Shown here piece by piece: positions 8,068-16,682 of a stretch of DNA of 64,000 nt. The position numbers and the translations under genes are program-made. The stretch is taken from assembly GCA_964579295.1 (NCBI GenBank), contig CAZOGK010000005.1, positions 62,001-126,000 of the forward strand. The letters are read 5' to 3'. Source of the DNA: JAAYYY01 sp964579295 (lineage in GTDB: Bacteria > Chloroflexota > Anaerolineae > Promineifilales > Promineifilaceae). Within the stretch, counting starts at the first letter, position 1. Every line of letters starts with the position of its first letter. The notes below the pieces were generated by a model. The model ran no database searches and had not been told where the DNA came from. It saw only the letters and a program-made list of their open reading frames with translations.

Positions 8068-8448
8068 CTAGCCCTGCGCCTTTTTTAGCTCGTCAACTTT
8101 CTTGGTCAGCGCTGTGATCTGGCGGCTAAGGGCGTCGATGTCATTCTTGGTGGGCACATTGAGCCGGTGCAGGATGCGCTCGATGCGCACGTCGAGGTCG
8201 GTAGCTTCCTCTTGCGCCCGCTCGGCAACCTTCTTGCGCCGCTCCACCAGGTCTTTGATGAGCTGGCGGCCGTCCTTTTCGGCCAACTCGCCGCGCTCGA
8301 CCAGCCTGTTGACAAAGCTCTCGGCCTCTTCCTGCGCCAGGGCAACCACGCCCACGCCGGCCAGAAGCACCTTGCGGGTGGCTTCCAGGAAGGGGTTCAG
8401 CTCTTTTTCAATGGTCTCCTCGTCCACTTTAACTTCGACCTTGGCCAT
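8068..8448 (-). CDS. Phasin-like (polyhydroxyalkanoate granule-associated) protein
   Basis: A 126-residue, Lys/Glu-rich helical protein. A short hydrophobic helix at about residues 28-40 (VLLAGVGVVALA) is followed by a long amphipathic coiled-coil region (about 45-123). The pattern LAGVGVVALAQEEAESFVNRLVERGE closely resembles the PhaF/PhaI phasin family, which coats PHA granules and can bind DNA through basic tails; this one lacks a long basic tail. GGAGG precedes the ATG. Its leader holds palindromes that may be an operator. No PHA synthase is in the window, so a role in granules is inferred from the family. Confidence 0.75.
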   Translation of the reverse strand: MAKVEVKVDEETIEKELNPFLEATRKVLLAGVGVVALAQEEAESFVNRLVERGELAEKDGRQLIKDLVERRKKVAERAQEEATDLDVRIERILHRLNVPTKNDIDALSRQITALTKKVDELKKAQG

Positions 8449-8497
8449 CTAAACCTCCGTAAGGGTATGAATTGCGAACTTAGTCCTTGCGCCGGAA

Positions 8498-8546
8498 TCA
8501 CCCACCGGCCGGGCGGCGTCGCGGGCACCAGTGCGCCGGTGGGTGA
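8498..8546 (-). promoter_or_regulatory. 12-bp perfect inverted repeat in the phasin leader
   Basis: TCACCCACCGGC at 8498-8509 and GCCGGTGGGTGA at 8535-8546 enclose 25 nt. In the mRNA leader of the phasin gene this would form a strong hairpin about 50 nt before the start codon, possibly an attenuator or 5' stabiliser. Confidence 0.45.
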
Positions 8547-8551
8547 CCCTG

Positions 8552-8580
8552 ATAACGCACTGCGTTATAAGAACTATAAC
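8552..8580 (-). promoter_or_regulatory. Overlapping operator-like palindromes upstream of the phasin gene
   Basis: ATAACGCACTGCGTTAT (8552-8568) has perfect 8-bp arms around one base. It overlaps GTTATA-N5-TATAAC (8564-8580). AT-rich palindromes in a GC-rich promoter region suggest a TetR- or PhaR-type repressor site overlapping the promoter. The binding protein is unknown. Confidence 0.45.
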
Positions 8581-8646
8581 ATGGGGGGGACGGGCTGTCA
8601 AGGAAGGGGGGAGGGAGTAGGGAGTAGGGAGTTGCGAGAGAGGAGT

Positions 8647-8756
8647 GGTAGGTCAGGTTTGCAACCTGACGCCGTCTCTGTCAGGCTACAAAGCTGACCT
8701 ACCCGCTTCACGCCGCGCCGGTGAGACCTGTCAGGTTTTGGAGACCCGACAGGTCC
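8647..8756. repeat. Interspersed palindromes (GGTAGGTCAGGTTT and AGACCTGTCAGGTTT types)
   Basis: The 321-nt gap 8449-8769 holds no gene besides leader elements. At 8647-8703 a GGTAGGTCAGGTTTGCAACC palindrome is followed by an inverted half ending GACCTACC. At 8724-8756 there are two diverged copies of the AGACCTGTCAGGTCT palindrome. Both families recur across the window between genes. Confidence 0.75.
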
Positions 8757-8769
8757 TGGCGCCGGGCGG

Positions 8770-9582
8770 TCAGTCGAAGTCAAGCAGGCTGATGGTCTGG
8801 TCGCAGGCCGGGCAGATGACGCTGTCCTGCTCCCACTCCTCCTCGCTCAGCTCCAGCAGGGTGAAGCAGTGGGGGCAGGTCAGATAGGGGTCGCCGTCCA
8901 GCAAATCCTCTTCACTGACCTGGGCAAATGATTCGTCGGCCAGCAGCAAGCGGGCCTCTTCGGCGCGGTCCTCGGGGACGAGCACGCTGGCGTTGCCGAG
9001 GAGGCCAACTGTGAGACCCAGCGCCTGGCCGGCGCCCTCCTGCAGCGCATGGGCCGGGATGCCGGCGGCGCGCAGCCGGTTGGCGATGACTTCGGCGACG
9101 GTGATGCCGGCGGTGACGGTGACGGCGACCCAGTCAGGGCCGTCTTCGTCTGCCAGCTCGGCCTCCTCTTCGGCCAGGTCGTCCAGGTAATAGCGGGCTT
9201 CGTCACGGTCGGCCTCTTCGGCGGCCTGCGCGGCGCCCTGTTCGAGCATGGCGGTGGCCTCTTCCAGGCGGCCCGCTTCCAGCAAGAGCGTACCCAGGTT
9301 GACATAAGCCGGGCCATAGGTCGCATCAATCGCCAGCGCGCGGCGGTACGACGCTTCCGCCGCCGCCTCGTCGCCGGCGTCGTCGTAGAGGACGGCCAAA
9401 TCGTTGTGCAGCGCCGCATTATCCGGCGCGGCGGCAATGGCGTTGTGGTAGACGGCTAGCGCCTCATCCCAGCGCTCTTCTTCAACGTGGAGCTGGGCCA
9501 GGGCAAAGACAGCTTCGAGATTGCCGGGGTCGGCGGCTATCTCCGCCTGCAGGCTTTCCAGTTCATCTTGTTCGTCGTTCAT
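8770..9582 (-). CDS. TPR protein with DUF2007-like and zinc-ribbon C-terminal domains
   Basis: A 270-residue, very acidic protein. Residues 1-130 hold about three tetratricopeptide repeats (FALAQLHVEEERWDEALAVY, LNLGTLLLEAGRLEEA-type units). Residues about 150-215 (VTAGITVAEVIANRLRAAGI) resemble DUF2007, a ferredoxin-like putative signalling domain. The end holds a CPHC...CPAC zinc ribbon. It is probably a cytosolic scaffold or adaptor; partners are unknown. An AGGTGA ribosome site precedes the ATG. Confidence 0.75.
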   Translation of the reverse strand: MNDEQDELESLQAEIAADPGNLEAVFALAQLHVEEERWDEALAVYHNAIAAAPDNAALHNDLAVLYDDAGDEAAAEASYRRALAIDATYGPAYVNLGTLLLEAGRLEEATAMLEQGAAQAAEEADRDEARYYLDDLAEEEAELADEDGPDWVAVTVTAGITVAEVIANRLRAAGIPAHALQEGAGQALGLTVGLLGNASVLVPEDRAEEARLLLADESFAQVSEEDLLDGDPYLTCPHCFTLLELSEEEWEQDSVICPACDQTISLLDFD

Positions 9583-9790
9583 TGTTCACCTCGCGTCGCG
9601 GGCCACAGTAGATGGGATCACTATACGGGAGAGGGGCGGGTTCGTCAACGAAGCAGCGGCAAATTGCGGCTGGAATGATTGGCGGAGAAAGGGTAAGCTT
9701 GCGGCTGCGCCGCCACAGTCGCCGGCGCGCCATGACTGCCGGGCCATATCGTCGCCGTCGCCGCCGACCTATAATCAGGAAAAGCCTTTC

Positions 9791-11224
9791 ATGAACGAGC
9801 CAGTAAGCGCCTCCCTCACCCATCCGTCGCCGGGACTGACGCTGCGCGATCGCATCGTCGGGCTGGACCGCACTGTGCCGCTGCTCGACGGCCGGCGCGT
9901 GCCCTACGTTAATCTGGACAACGCCGCCAGCACGCCGCCGCTGCGCGATGTGATGACGGCGCTGGAGCGTTTCCTGCCCTACTACTCCAGCGTCCATCGC
10001 GGCACCGGCTTTAAGAGCCGGCTGAGCACCGTCGCTTATGACCAGGCGCACGAGATTATTGGCCGCTTTGTCGGCGCCGACCTGGGCCGCAACACGGTCA
10101 TCTTTGGCAAGAATACGACGGAGGCGATCAACAAGCTGGCGTATCGTTTTCCCTGGCAGCCGGGCGACGTGGTGCTGACGACCCAGCTGGAGCACCACAG
10201 CAACGACCTGCCCTGGCGCCGGCAGGCCACCGTCGTCTACGTCCGCGCCACGGCCGACGGGCGGCTGGACGAGGGCGATTTCGACCGCAAGCTGGCGCGC
10301 TACCGGGGGCGGGTGCGGCTGGTAGCCGTCACCGGCGCTTCCAACGTGACCGGCTTTATCCAGCCCATCCACCGGCTGGCGCGCAAGGCGCACGAGGCGG
10401 GCGCCCTCATCCTGGTCGATGCCGCCCAGCTTGCGCCGCATCGGGCCGTGGCGATGAAGGCGGACGACGACCCGGAGCATCTCGACTTTGTGGCCCTCTC
10501 GGCGCACAAGATGTACGCGCCGTTTGGCACGGGCGCGCTGGTGGGGCCGGCCGAGCTGTTCCTGCAGAGCGCGCCGGAATATTCGGGCGGCGGCACGGTA
10601 GACGTGGTCACCGAGGACGAGGTCTACTGGGCCGGCCTGCCGGACCGCGAGGAGGCGGGCAGCCCCAACGTGGTGGGCGCCGTGGCCATGGCCGCGGCGG
10701 CGCAGGCGCTGATGCAGGTGGGCATGGAGAGCATCGCCGCGCACGAGGAAGAGCTGGTGCGCTACGCGCTGCGCGGGCTGCGCGCGCTGCCCGGCGTGCG
10801 CGTCTACGGCCAGGCCGACCCGGCAATGGCCCACGAGAAGGTAGGGGTCATTCCCTTTAACCTGGACGGCGTCAGCCATTTCCTGCTGGCGGCCATTCTC
10901 GGCTACGAGGGCGGCATTGGCGTGCGTAGTGGCTGTTTTTGCGCGCATCCCTACGTGGTGCACCTGCTGCAGCTGGGCGAAGAGGAGACTGTTAGCTGGC
11001 GCGAGCAGATTCTGGCCGGCGACCGCAGCCATATGCCGGGCATGGTGCGGGCCAGCTTTGGCTGTTACAACGACGAGAGCGACATTGACCGGCTGCTGGA
11101 GATGCTGGAGCGCGTCGGCCGGGGCGACTACCACGGGGATTACCGCCTGGACTTCCATAGTGGCGAGTACCTGCCGGCCGGCTTTGAGGAGCGGCTGCAC
11201 GATTATTTTCTCCTGGAAGATTAG
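9791..11224 (+). CDS. Class V aminotransferase / cysteine desulfurase-like PLP enzyme
   Basis: A 477-residue fold-type I PLP enzyme. The chain has VNLDNAASTPPLRD near the N-terminus, TQLEHHSNDLPW (His135 stacking on PLP), LVDAAQLAPH (Asp210) and LSAHKMYAPFGTG with the Schiff-base Lys240. A Cys-rich GVRSGCFCAHPY loop corresponds to the catalytic-Cys region of SufS and MoCo-sulfurase relatives. The start at 9791 has AGGAAAAG upstream; a longer in-frame reading from 9521 would overlap the divergent TPR gene and is unlikely. No SUF genes lie nearby, so it may supply sulfur elsewhere or act as a lyase. Confidence 0.85.
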   Translation: MNEPVSASLTHPSPGLTLRDRIVGLDRTVPLLDGRRVPYVNLDNAASTPPLRDVMTALERFLPYYSSVHRGTGFKSRLSTVAYDQAHEIIGRFVGADLGRNTVIFGKNTTEAINKLAYRFPWQPGDVVLTTQLEHHSNDLPWRRQATVVYVRATADGRLDEGDFDRKLARYRGRVRLVAVTGASNVTGFIQPIHRLARKAHEAGALILVDAAQLAPHRAVAMKADDDPEHLDFVALSAHKMYAPFGTGALVGPAELFLQSAPEYSGGGTVDVVTEDEVYWAGLPDREEAGSPNVVGAVAMAAAAQALMQVGMESIAAHEEELVRYALRGLRALPGVRVYGQADPAMAHEKVGVIPFNLDGVSHFLLAAILGYEGGIGVRSGCFCAHPYVVHLLQLGEEETVSWREQILAGDRSHMPGMVRASFGCYNDESDIDRLLEMLERVGRGDYHGDYRLDFHSGEYLPAGFEERLHDYFLLED

Positions 11225-11316
11225 ACGGAGGCGGGCGAGTTTGGCTGCGGAGGGGGCCGGCTGGAACCGGCGCTCCGTGGCGCGGGCGGGCGGTCGGTGG
11301 GCGGCGGCTTTCTTGC

Positions 11317-11330
11317 TACAATGGGCCGGG
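11317..11330 (+). promoter_or_regulatory. Extended −10 promoter for a leaderless mRNA
   Basis: TGCTACAAT (hexamer TACAAT, 11317-11322) lies 8 nt before the ATG at 11331, so transcription should begin at or next to the start codon. No ribosome site is visible. Confidence 0.5.
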
Positions 11331-12569
11331 ATGGAACGACGGTATCTGATGGTGCTGGTCTGTCTGGCGGCGCTGGCGGCGCTGGCGCTGCCGGCCGCGG
11401 CGCAAGAAGCGGCAACGCATCTGGTCGCGCCGGGCGACACCTGGGCGGCGCTGTCCATGCGCTATGGCGCCAGCCGCGAGGCGCTGCAGGCGGCTAACCC
11501 CCACCCCAACCCCTACCGGCAGCCGGTCATCGGCCGGGCCATTCAGCTGCCGCCCGGCGCGGCGGTGCAGGCGGGCGCGCTGGCCCGGCCGGAAGGGAGC
11601 CTGTTGCGCCTGGCGCTGGCGACGGGGCAGAATCCGTGGCTGCTGGCGGAGCTGAACGGGGCGCCGCATCCCTACCGCCCGCAGTTTGCGCGGGCGACCT
11701 ACGTGCCGGATGAGACAAGCGCGCCGCTGGACCTGCCGCCGGGCTTCGCCACGCTGGAGCTATCGCGGCTGCCGGCGCGGCCGGGGCAGGCAGTCGCTTT
11801 CCGCGCCCAGGCCGGCGCGGTCGTCAGCGTGACGGCGTCGCTGGACGCCTGGCCCATGCCCGCCTTCAGCAACGGCGGGCGTGTCGTCGCCGTGGGCGGA
11901 ACCGGCGCCTTCTTCTTTCCGGGAGCGCCGGAGCTGGCGATTCGCGTGGGCGACGGGCCGCTCTGGTCGCAGCCGTGGCAGTTTGAGCCGGGGCAGTGGG
12001 ATTTTGACCAGCTAACCCTGACCGGCGCGGCGGCGGCCATTGACCAGGAAGCGATTATCGCCGAGGGGCAGCGGCTGGCGGCCATCTGGGCGGAGCGGAC
12101 GCCGGCGCCGCAGTGGGGCGGGCCGTTCCGCGTACCCATCGACAGCTTCCTGCACGTGAGCAGCAACTACGGGGCGCGCCGCAGCTACAACGGCGGGCCG
12201 TACCGCACCTACCATGAGGGCGTCGATTTTGCCGCGTATGGCGGCACGCCGGTCTATGCCACGGCGGCGGGGACAGTAGCGCTGGCGGAGATGCTCTACG
12301 TGCGCGGCGGCGCGGTGATTATCGACCACGGGCTGGGGATTTTCAGCGGCTACTACCATATGTCCGCCGTGCACGTAGCGCCGGGCCAGCAGGTGAGCGC
12401 CGGCGACCTGCTGGGCGAGGTGGGCAGCGAGGGTCTTTCCACGGGCAATCACCTGCACTGGGATTTGCTCGCGGCGGGTACGTGGATTGACGCCGCCGCC
12501 TGGCACGAGCAGGACCTCGGCTGCTGGCTGCTGGCGGGCTGGGGGGCGCCCTGCGCCGCCGCTCCTTAG
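11331..12569 (+). CDS. Secreted LysM / M23-family peptidoglycan metallopeptidase
   Basis: A 412-residue cell-wall hydrolase candidate. A signal peptide of about 24 residues (LMVLVCLAALAALALPAAAQ) is followed by a LysM-like domain (about 29-75, HLVAPGDTWAALSMRYG). A variable central region comes next, then an M23 (LytM/NlpD type) domain from about residue 275. That domain has HEGVDFAAYGGTPVYA, the first zinc ligand pair, and GNHLHWDL, the second. It likely acts outside the membrane on peptide cross-links. It overlaps the convergent Rieske gene by 4 bp (12566-12569). Confidence 0.9.
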   Translation: MERRYLMVLVCLAALAALALPAAAQEAATHLVAPGDTWAALSMRYGASREALQAANPHPNPYRQPVIGRAIQLPPGAAVQAGALARPEGSLLRLALATGQNPWLLAELNGAPHPYRPQFARATYVPDETSAPLDLPPGFATLELSRLPARPGQAVAFRAQAGAVVSVTASLDAWPMPAFSNGGRVVAVGGTGAFFFPGAPELAIRVGDGPLWSQPWQFEPGQWDFDQLTLTGAAAAIDQEAIIAEGQRLAAIWAERTPAPQWGGPFRVPIDSFLHVSSNYGARRSYNGGPYRTYHEGVDFAAYGGTPVYATAAGTVALAEMLYVRGGAVIIDHGLGIFSGYYHMSAVHVAPGQQVSAGDLLGEVGSEGLSTGNHLHWDLLAAGTWIDAAAWHEQDLGCWLLAGWGAPCAAAP

Positions 12570-13447
12570 GCCGGCTGCGCCAGGCGCACCTCGACCCGGC
12601 CGTCGACAATGCGCGCCTCGTAGGCCGGCAGCGGGTAGGTGGAAGGGCCATGCACCACCGAGCCATCCTCCAGATTGAAGACCGAGTCGTGCCACGGGCA
12701 CTGCACGCAGTTGCCGTAGAAGGTCCCTTCTTCGAGCGGGCCGCCGTTGTGGGGGCAGGTAGCGCCGACCGCCAGCACGGTATCGCCGCGACGGTAAAGC
12801 AGCACGCCGTTGCCGGCAACCTCGACGCGCGCCGGCTGCTGGTTGATGAGATCGCGCTCGTTGACGACGCCGACCCAGTCGATAGGCTCGGTCACGCGCG
12901 GCGTGTGGTCCACGCCGACGCGCTTGCCGAAGACGAGATGACCGCCGAGGTAGGCGCCGGCCATCAGCAGCGCCAGGCCGGCGGTGGAGAGGGCAATGCC
13001 TTTGCCGCGCCGCCCCTGCTTGCGCGCGCGCAGAGACAGGAAATAGAGCAGGATAGCCGTCTCGTTCGCCAGCGCATGCACCAGGCCGTAGCCGGCGGCG
13101 GGGCGCGGGATGGCGCTGAAGTCGGCCAGGCCGCTGATGGCCGTCGGCACACCGGCGGCGGCGCCAATGGCTGTGAGGACGTCGGCCGTCTGTGCCGCGC
13201 TGCGCCCGCCGCCCGCCTGGCTGAGCAGGTCAAAGAGGGCGCCCATGGTCAGCGAGCCGACCACCACGTCGGTGAGTACGGGATGGAGCGGGTGGCCCAG
13301 CCAGACGCCGTGTAAGAGGTCCACCACGTCACGCACCGGCTCGCCGCCGTCGAGCAGCTCCTGATGGATAGAACGGGCGATGGTCTGCCCGGCCCGCTTG
13401 AGAAAGGGGAGGCGTTCAAACAAGTCGTCAACTTTGCGGTTCAGCAT
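12566..13447 (-). CDS. DUF2231 membrane protein fused to a Rieske [2Fe-2S] domain
   Basis: A 293-residue protein. Residues about 40-185 hold four hydrophobic segments and the HGVWLGHPLHPVLTDV signature of DUF2231. The C-terminal domain is a Rieske-type cluster with CPH (Cys231, His233) and CPWH (Cys250, His253), most like bacterial Rieske ferredoxins. It suggests membrane-anchored electron transfer; the partner is not identifiable here. The pairing of these two domains is common in Actinobacteria and Chloroflexota (from memory). Confidence 0.85.
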   Translation of the reverse strand: MLNRKVDDLFERLPFLKRAGQTIARSIHQELLDGGEPVRDVVDLLHGVWLGHPLHPVLTDVVVGSLTMGALFDLLSQAGGGRSAAQTADVLTAIGAAAGVPTAISGLADFSAIPRPAAGYGLVHALANETAILLYFLSLRARKQGRRGKGIALSTAGLALLMAGAYLGGHLVFGKRVGVDHTPRVTEPIDWVGVVNERDLINQQPARVEVAGNGVLLYRRGDTVLAVGATCPHNGGPLEEGTFYGNCVQCPWHDSVFNLEDGSVVHGPSTYPLPAYEARIVDGRVEVRLAQPA

Positions 13448-13797
13448 CGGTCTCTCCTGTCAGCTTGCTGTGCGGCTCGCGCCATTCTCTACTCTACCAC
13501 AGGGCGTGGTGGGGTGAGGGTAGAAGATAGATATAAATTGGGGAGGGGCGAATGGCGAATTGCAGGGTGCGGGGTACAGGGTGCAGGAGCTGCAAATTGC
13601 GAATGGCAAATGGCAGATTGCGAATGGCAGGTGGCAGCCGGCGGGTCTGCGACCCGCTGTCGAGTTGGAAACTCGACCTACCGGGCGGGGTAGGGTTTGA
13701 GCCTTGTACCTGTACCCTACAATTCGTAACTCCCAACTCGCAACTCCTTTTCCCTTATGTGGCGGGCCGGGCGGGGTTTCGTTAAAATCTGGCCCTT
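13448..13797. repeat. Gene-free 350-bp spacer with word-like and palindromic repeats
   Basis: No gene is seen. 13551-13640 is a chain of GAATGGC, GAATTGC, AAATTGC and GGCAGATTGCG words. 13641-13682 has two small palindromes (GCGGGTCTGCGACCCGC; TCGAGTTGGAAACTCGA) ending in CCTACC, the tail of the GGTAGGTC family. 13720-13750 has CGTAACTCCCAACTCGCAAC words. Confidence 0.7.
13783..13797 (+). promoter_or_regulatory. −10 element for a leaderless lipoprotein mRNA
   Basis: TAAAAT at 13783-13788 ends 9 nt before the ATG at 13798 and no ribosome site is present. This fits a leaderless or nearly leaderless transcript. Confidence 0.45.
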
Positions 13798-15201
13798 ATG
13801 TCTCCAGGATGTGTGCATGGGAAGCGTCTGAGAGGGCCGGCCGGCTGGCTGCTGCTCCTGTTGCTGCTGGCGGCGCTGGCGGCTTGCGGCGAGGCGAGGC
13901 CGACGCCCTTCCCGACGGCGGCGGGCGTGACACGGGCCGCCAGCCCCACGCCGCGCCCCGCCGAGCGCTACATTGACGAGGTCGCCGGCTTTAGCTTTGA
14001 GCTGCCCCCCGGCTGGGTCGTCGTGGAGCAGGGCGTGACCCGGCTGGGACGCTACTATCTCGTCGGGCCCGAGCCGCTGGGGCCGGGGCCGGAAACGAGC
14101 GCCCTCTTTGTGGCGGCAGCCGCCGAGCTGACGGCGGAGGAGGCCGCGGCGCTGCTGGCCTGTGAGGATTGCGAGCCGGAGCTGGAGCCAGCTGCCGTGG
14201 GCGAGCTGGATGCGCAGCGCGCCATGCTGGGCGAGCCGGTAGCCGTGGAATGGTATTTCCTGCAGCACGAAGAATGGCTCATTTTCTTCACGCTGCACGA
14301 CCCGGACACGCTGGCGACGCGCGCCGAGCTGCTGCAGAGCTTCCGGCTGGACGGCGCCGAGCCGGCGCCAGGGGCCGAGACCGCCGCGGCCACGCCGGGC
14401 GCGACCGCCGCGCCGCCGCCTACCCCGGCGCCGCTGCCGACGACAACGGCGGCCGCGCCCGATCCGGCCGCGGTGACAGAGTGGCAGGAGGTCACCGTGG
14501 AGGGGGCGGCCATCCGTTTTCCTGTACCTGCCAGTTGGCAGGCTACGGGCGACGCCGAATGGGCGCCGGACGGCGCAAGCCCGCTGCGGCTCGGCTTCCG
14601 CTGGCAGGATTTTGCGGCAACGCCAGAAGAGGCGCTGCCGGCGGGCGAGATTAGCGCCAGCCAGCCGCTGACCGTTACGTGGGGTGAAGGCATCAGCGTC
14701 ACGCTGCAGAAAGAGGATGCCTGGGAGCGCCACGCGCTGCTGCAGGCCGGGCTGCGCAGCTACGACTTCTACGCCCGCGCCGATACGGAGACGGCGCTGG
14801 CGCCGCTGCAGCCGCTGCTGGACGAGATGGCGGCGATGGCCGAGCTGCTGGACCGGCTCATTTTTGTGGAAGAGCCGGTGGCCGGGGCGGTCGCCTGGTT
14901 CGCCGCGGCGCTGGCCGACGCCGGCGGGCAGGGGGCGCTGCCCTATATGTCGCCAGGACTTAAGGCGCAGCTTGAGCCGGGCCAGTCGCCGCTGGCGCTG
15001 CTGGCGCTGCCAGACCGGCCCAGCGTCTACCAGATTGAGGTGCTGGGAGAGCCGGGCCGCTTTGTCAATTTACAGGCCAACCTGACGCTGGCTGGCGGCG
15101 GCGAGGCGGTCCGCATCCTGCGCATGACCTTTGACCAGCCCATCGGCTGGCGCTTGGATGAGATTATTGTGCCAGAGGGGGAAAACGGGGACGACGGGTA
15201 A
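13798..15201 (+). CDS. Exported lipoprotein of unknown function
   Basis: A 467-residue protein. A signal with a Leu-rich core ends in the lipobox LAAC (Cys at about residue 31), so it should be lipid-anchored outside the membrane. Pro/Thr/Ala-rich linkers follow at about residues 36-57 and again near 193-225. Between and after them lie two related compact blocks beginning FSFELPPGWVVVEQG and IRFPVPASWQATGD. These look like two copies of a PsbP/Mog1-like fold that often follows a lipobox. No catalytic motif is visible. Confidence 0.75.
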   Translation: MSPGCVHGKRLRGPAGWLLLLLLLAALAACGEARPTPFPTAAGVTRAASPTPRPAERYIDEVAGFSFELPPGWVVVEQGVTRLGRYYLVGPEPLGPGPETSALFVAAAAELTAEEAAALLACEDCEPELEPAAVGELDAQRAMLGEPVAVEWYFLQHEEWLIFFTLHDPDTLATRAELLQSFRLDGAEPAPGAETAAATPGATAAPPPTPAPLPTTTAAAPDPAAVTEWQEVTVEGAAIRFPVPASWQATGDAEWAPDGASPLRLGFRWQDFAATPEEALPAGEISASQPLTVTWGEGISVTLQKEDAWERHALLQAGLRSYDFYARADTETALAPLQPLLDEMAAMAELLDRLIFVEEPVAGAVAWFAAALADAGGQGALPYMSPGLKAQLEPGQSPLALLALPDRPSVYQIEVLGEPGRFVNLQANLTLAGGGEAVRILRMTFDQPIGWRLDEIIVPEGENGDDG

Positions 15202-15272
15202 CTAAGACACTGCCGGTCTGGTCGCCTGCCGGCTGGGGCGGCGCCGGCGCCATCTTATACGAGGGAAAATTT

Positions 15273-16655
15273 ATGTCTGAGGTCTTTAGCTGTCCAGCAT
15301 GTACCGGCCGGTTGGAGTATGAGGGAGGGCGGCAGCTCACTGTGAAATGCCCTTACTGCGGCAACACGGTCATCGTGCCCGAGTCGCTGCGCGCGGCGCG
15401 TGGCAGCGTGCCCGCCGACCACGAGGTAGACGAAAGCGTGCAGGCCGTTCTCGACCTGTTAAACAGCGGCAACAAGATTGGCGCCATCAAGGAGTTTCGC
15501 GAGCATTACGCCGTGGGTTTGCGCGAGGCCCAAGAGGCAGTCGAGGCGCTGGAGACGGGCGGCAACGTGCCGGTCACCATCGACATCAGCCACGTCAGCG
15601 CGGCGCGTACGGCCGGGCGCGTGGGGCTGGGCTGTGTGTTGACGATGGTCCTGCTCGGCGCGGGCATCCTGGCAGCGATTGGCTTCGTCGTCTACCCGAT
15701 GCTCGCCGGCCTGGGCGACGCGGAAAACCCGGAGGCCATCGTCGAGGAAGGCATTCGCCTGCCCGATCTGCCGGGGGAGATTGCGCCGCTGATGACCAGT
15801 GTCGCCCAGCAGGTGGGGCCGGAGTCGGGAGCGGAGCCGGGCGTACCGGACCCGGTGGTGCTGCGCTTCGGCGCGCGCGGCATCAACCCCGGCGAGTTTA
15901 ACGACCCGCGCGCCATCACCATTGGCGCCGGCAGCACGCTCTTTGTGGCCGACTATCAGGGCGGGCGCGTGCAACGCTTCGACGCGGAGGGCGCTTACCT
16001 GGGTAGCTGGGAGCTGGCGCCGGACCAGGTCATCTCGGCGATGGCCGCCGACCGCGGCGACAACCTGTACATGGTCCAGGCCGGCACTCTGAACCGCTAT
16101 AGCCAGAGCAGCGGCGAGCTGTTGGGGGCGCTCAGCTACCAGAGCGACAACCTGATCTCGTTTGACGACGTAGCCACGGCGACCAACGGCGACGTGGCAG
16201 CGGTGAACTTTTTTGGCGAGCTGGTCCGCTTCGACTCCGCCGGCAATCTGCTGCACCTGGTGGCTATCGAGAATGTGCCCGACGCCGTCTCCTTTAGTGA
16301 GCTTGTCGTCGACGGCACGGGTAATGTCTACGTGCTCGGCCAGTACGAGGACGCGCTGCGCGACCGGCACCACGGCGTCTTTATCTTCAACAACCAGGGC
16401 CAGTACGTGCAGCGCTTCGGGCAGAGCGGCGACGGGCCGGGCGAGTTCACCAGCCCGGCGACGCTGGCCGTGGATGGGCAGGGGCGCATCTACGTCAGCG
16501 ATTTTTCCGGCATCCTCGTCTTTAGCAACAGCGGCAGCTACCTGACGACCCTGCCGGATGAAGGCTTTGTCTTTGGCATGGTCATCAACGACGCCGGCGA
16601 GCTGGTAGCGACGGGCAATGCCAATCAGGTCGTCAAGTACGCCCGGCTGGAGTAG
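15273..16655 (+). CDS. Zinc ribbon / L12-like / membrane-anchored beta-propeller protein
   Basis: A 460-residue mosaic. Residues 1-40 are a zinc ribbon (CPAC...CPYC). Residues about 50-95 (SGNKIGAIKEFREHYAVGL) match the ribosomal protein bL12 C-terminal fold. One membrane segment lies at about 112-138 (CVLTMVLLGAGILAAIGFVV). From about 195 on, NHL/6-bladed-propeller repeats occur (LRFGARGINPGEFNDPRAI; RFGQSGDGPGEFTSPATLAV). The topology puts the zinc ribbon and L12-like domain inside the cell and the propeller outside, like a transmembrane sensor. The start has GAGGG upstream. Confidence 0.8.
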   Translation: MSEVFSCPACTGRLEYEGGRQLTVKCPYCGNTVIVPESLRAARGSVPADHEVDESVQAVLDLLNSGNKIGAIKEFREHYAVGLREAQEAVEALETGGNVPVTIDISHVSAARTAGRVGLGCVLTMVLLGAGILAAIGFVVYPMLAGLGDAENPEAIVEEGIRLPDLPGEIAPLMTSVAQQVGPESGAEPGVPDPVVLRFGARGINPGEFNDPRAITIGAGSTLFVADYQGGRVQRFDAEGAYLGSWELAPDQVISAMAADRGDNLYMVQAGTLNRYSQSSGELLGALSYQSDNLISFDDVATATNGDVAAVNFFGELVRFDSAGNLLHLVAIENVPDAVSFSELVVDGTGNVYVLGQYEDALRDRHHGVFIFNNQGQYVQRFGQSGDGPGEFTSPATLAVDGQGRIYVSDFSGILVFSNSGSYLTTLPDEGFVFGMVINDAGELVATGNANQVVKYARLE

Positions 16656-16675
16656 GGCTGATCAGGCAATCAGCC
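16656..16675. terminator. Small hairpin between convergent genes
   Basis: GGCTGAT (16656-16662) and ATCAGCC (16669-16675) form a 7-bp stem right after the stop codon of the propeller gene, 8 nt from the end of the convergent phosphatase gene. It may terminate both. Confidence 0.4.
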
Positions 16676-16682
16676 AGGCCGC

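Noticed and set aside
11317..11330. ATG at 11321 as start of the M23 peptidase
   Set aside because: It is out of frame with the gene and overlaps the −10 box.
9563..11458. Open frame of 631 codons opposite the class V aminotransferase
   Set aside because: It spans three unrelated features on the other strand and shows the Arg/Ala/His-rich composition of a shadow frame.
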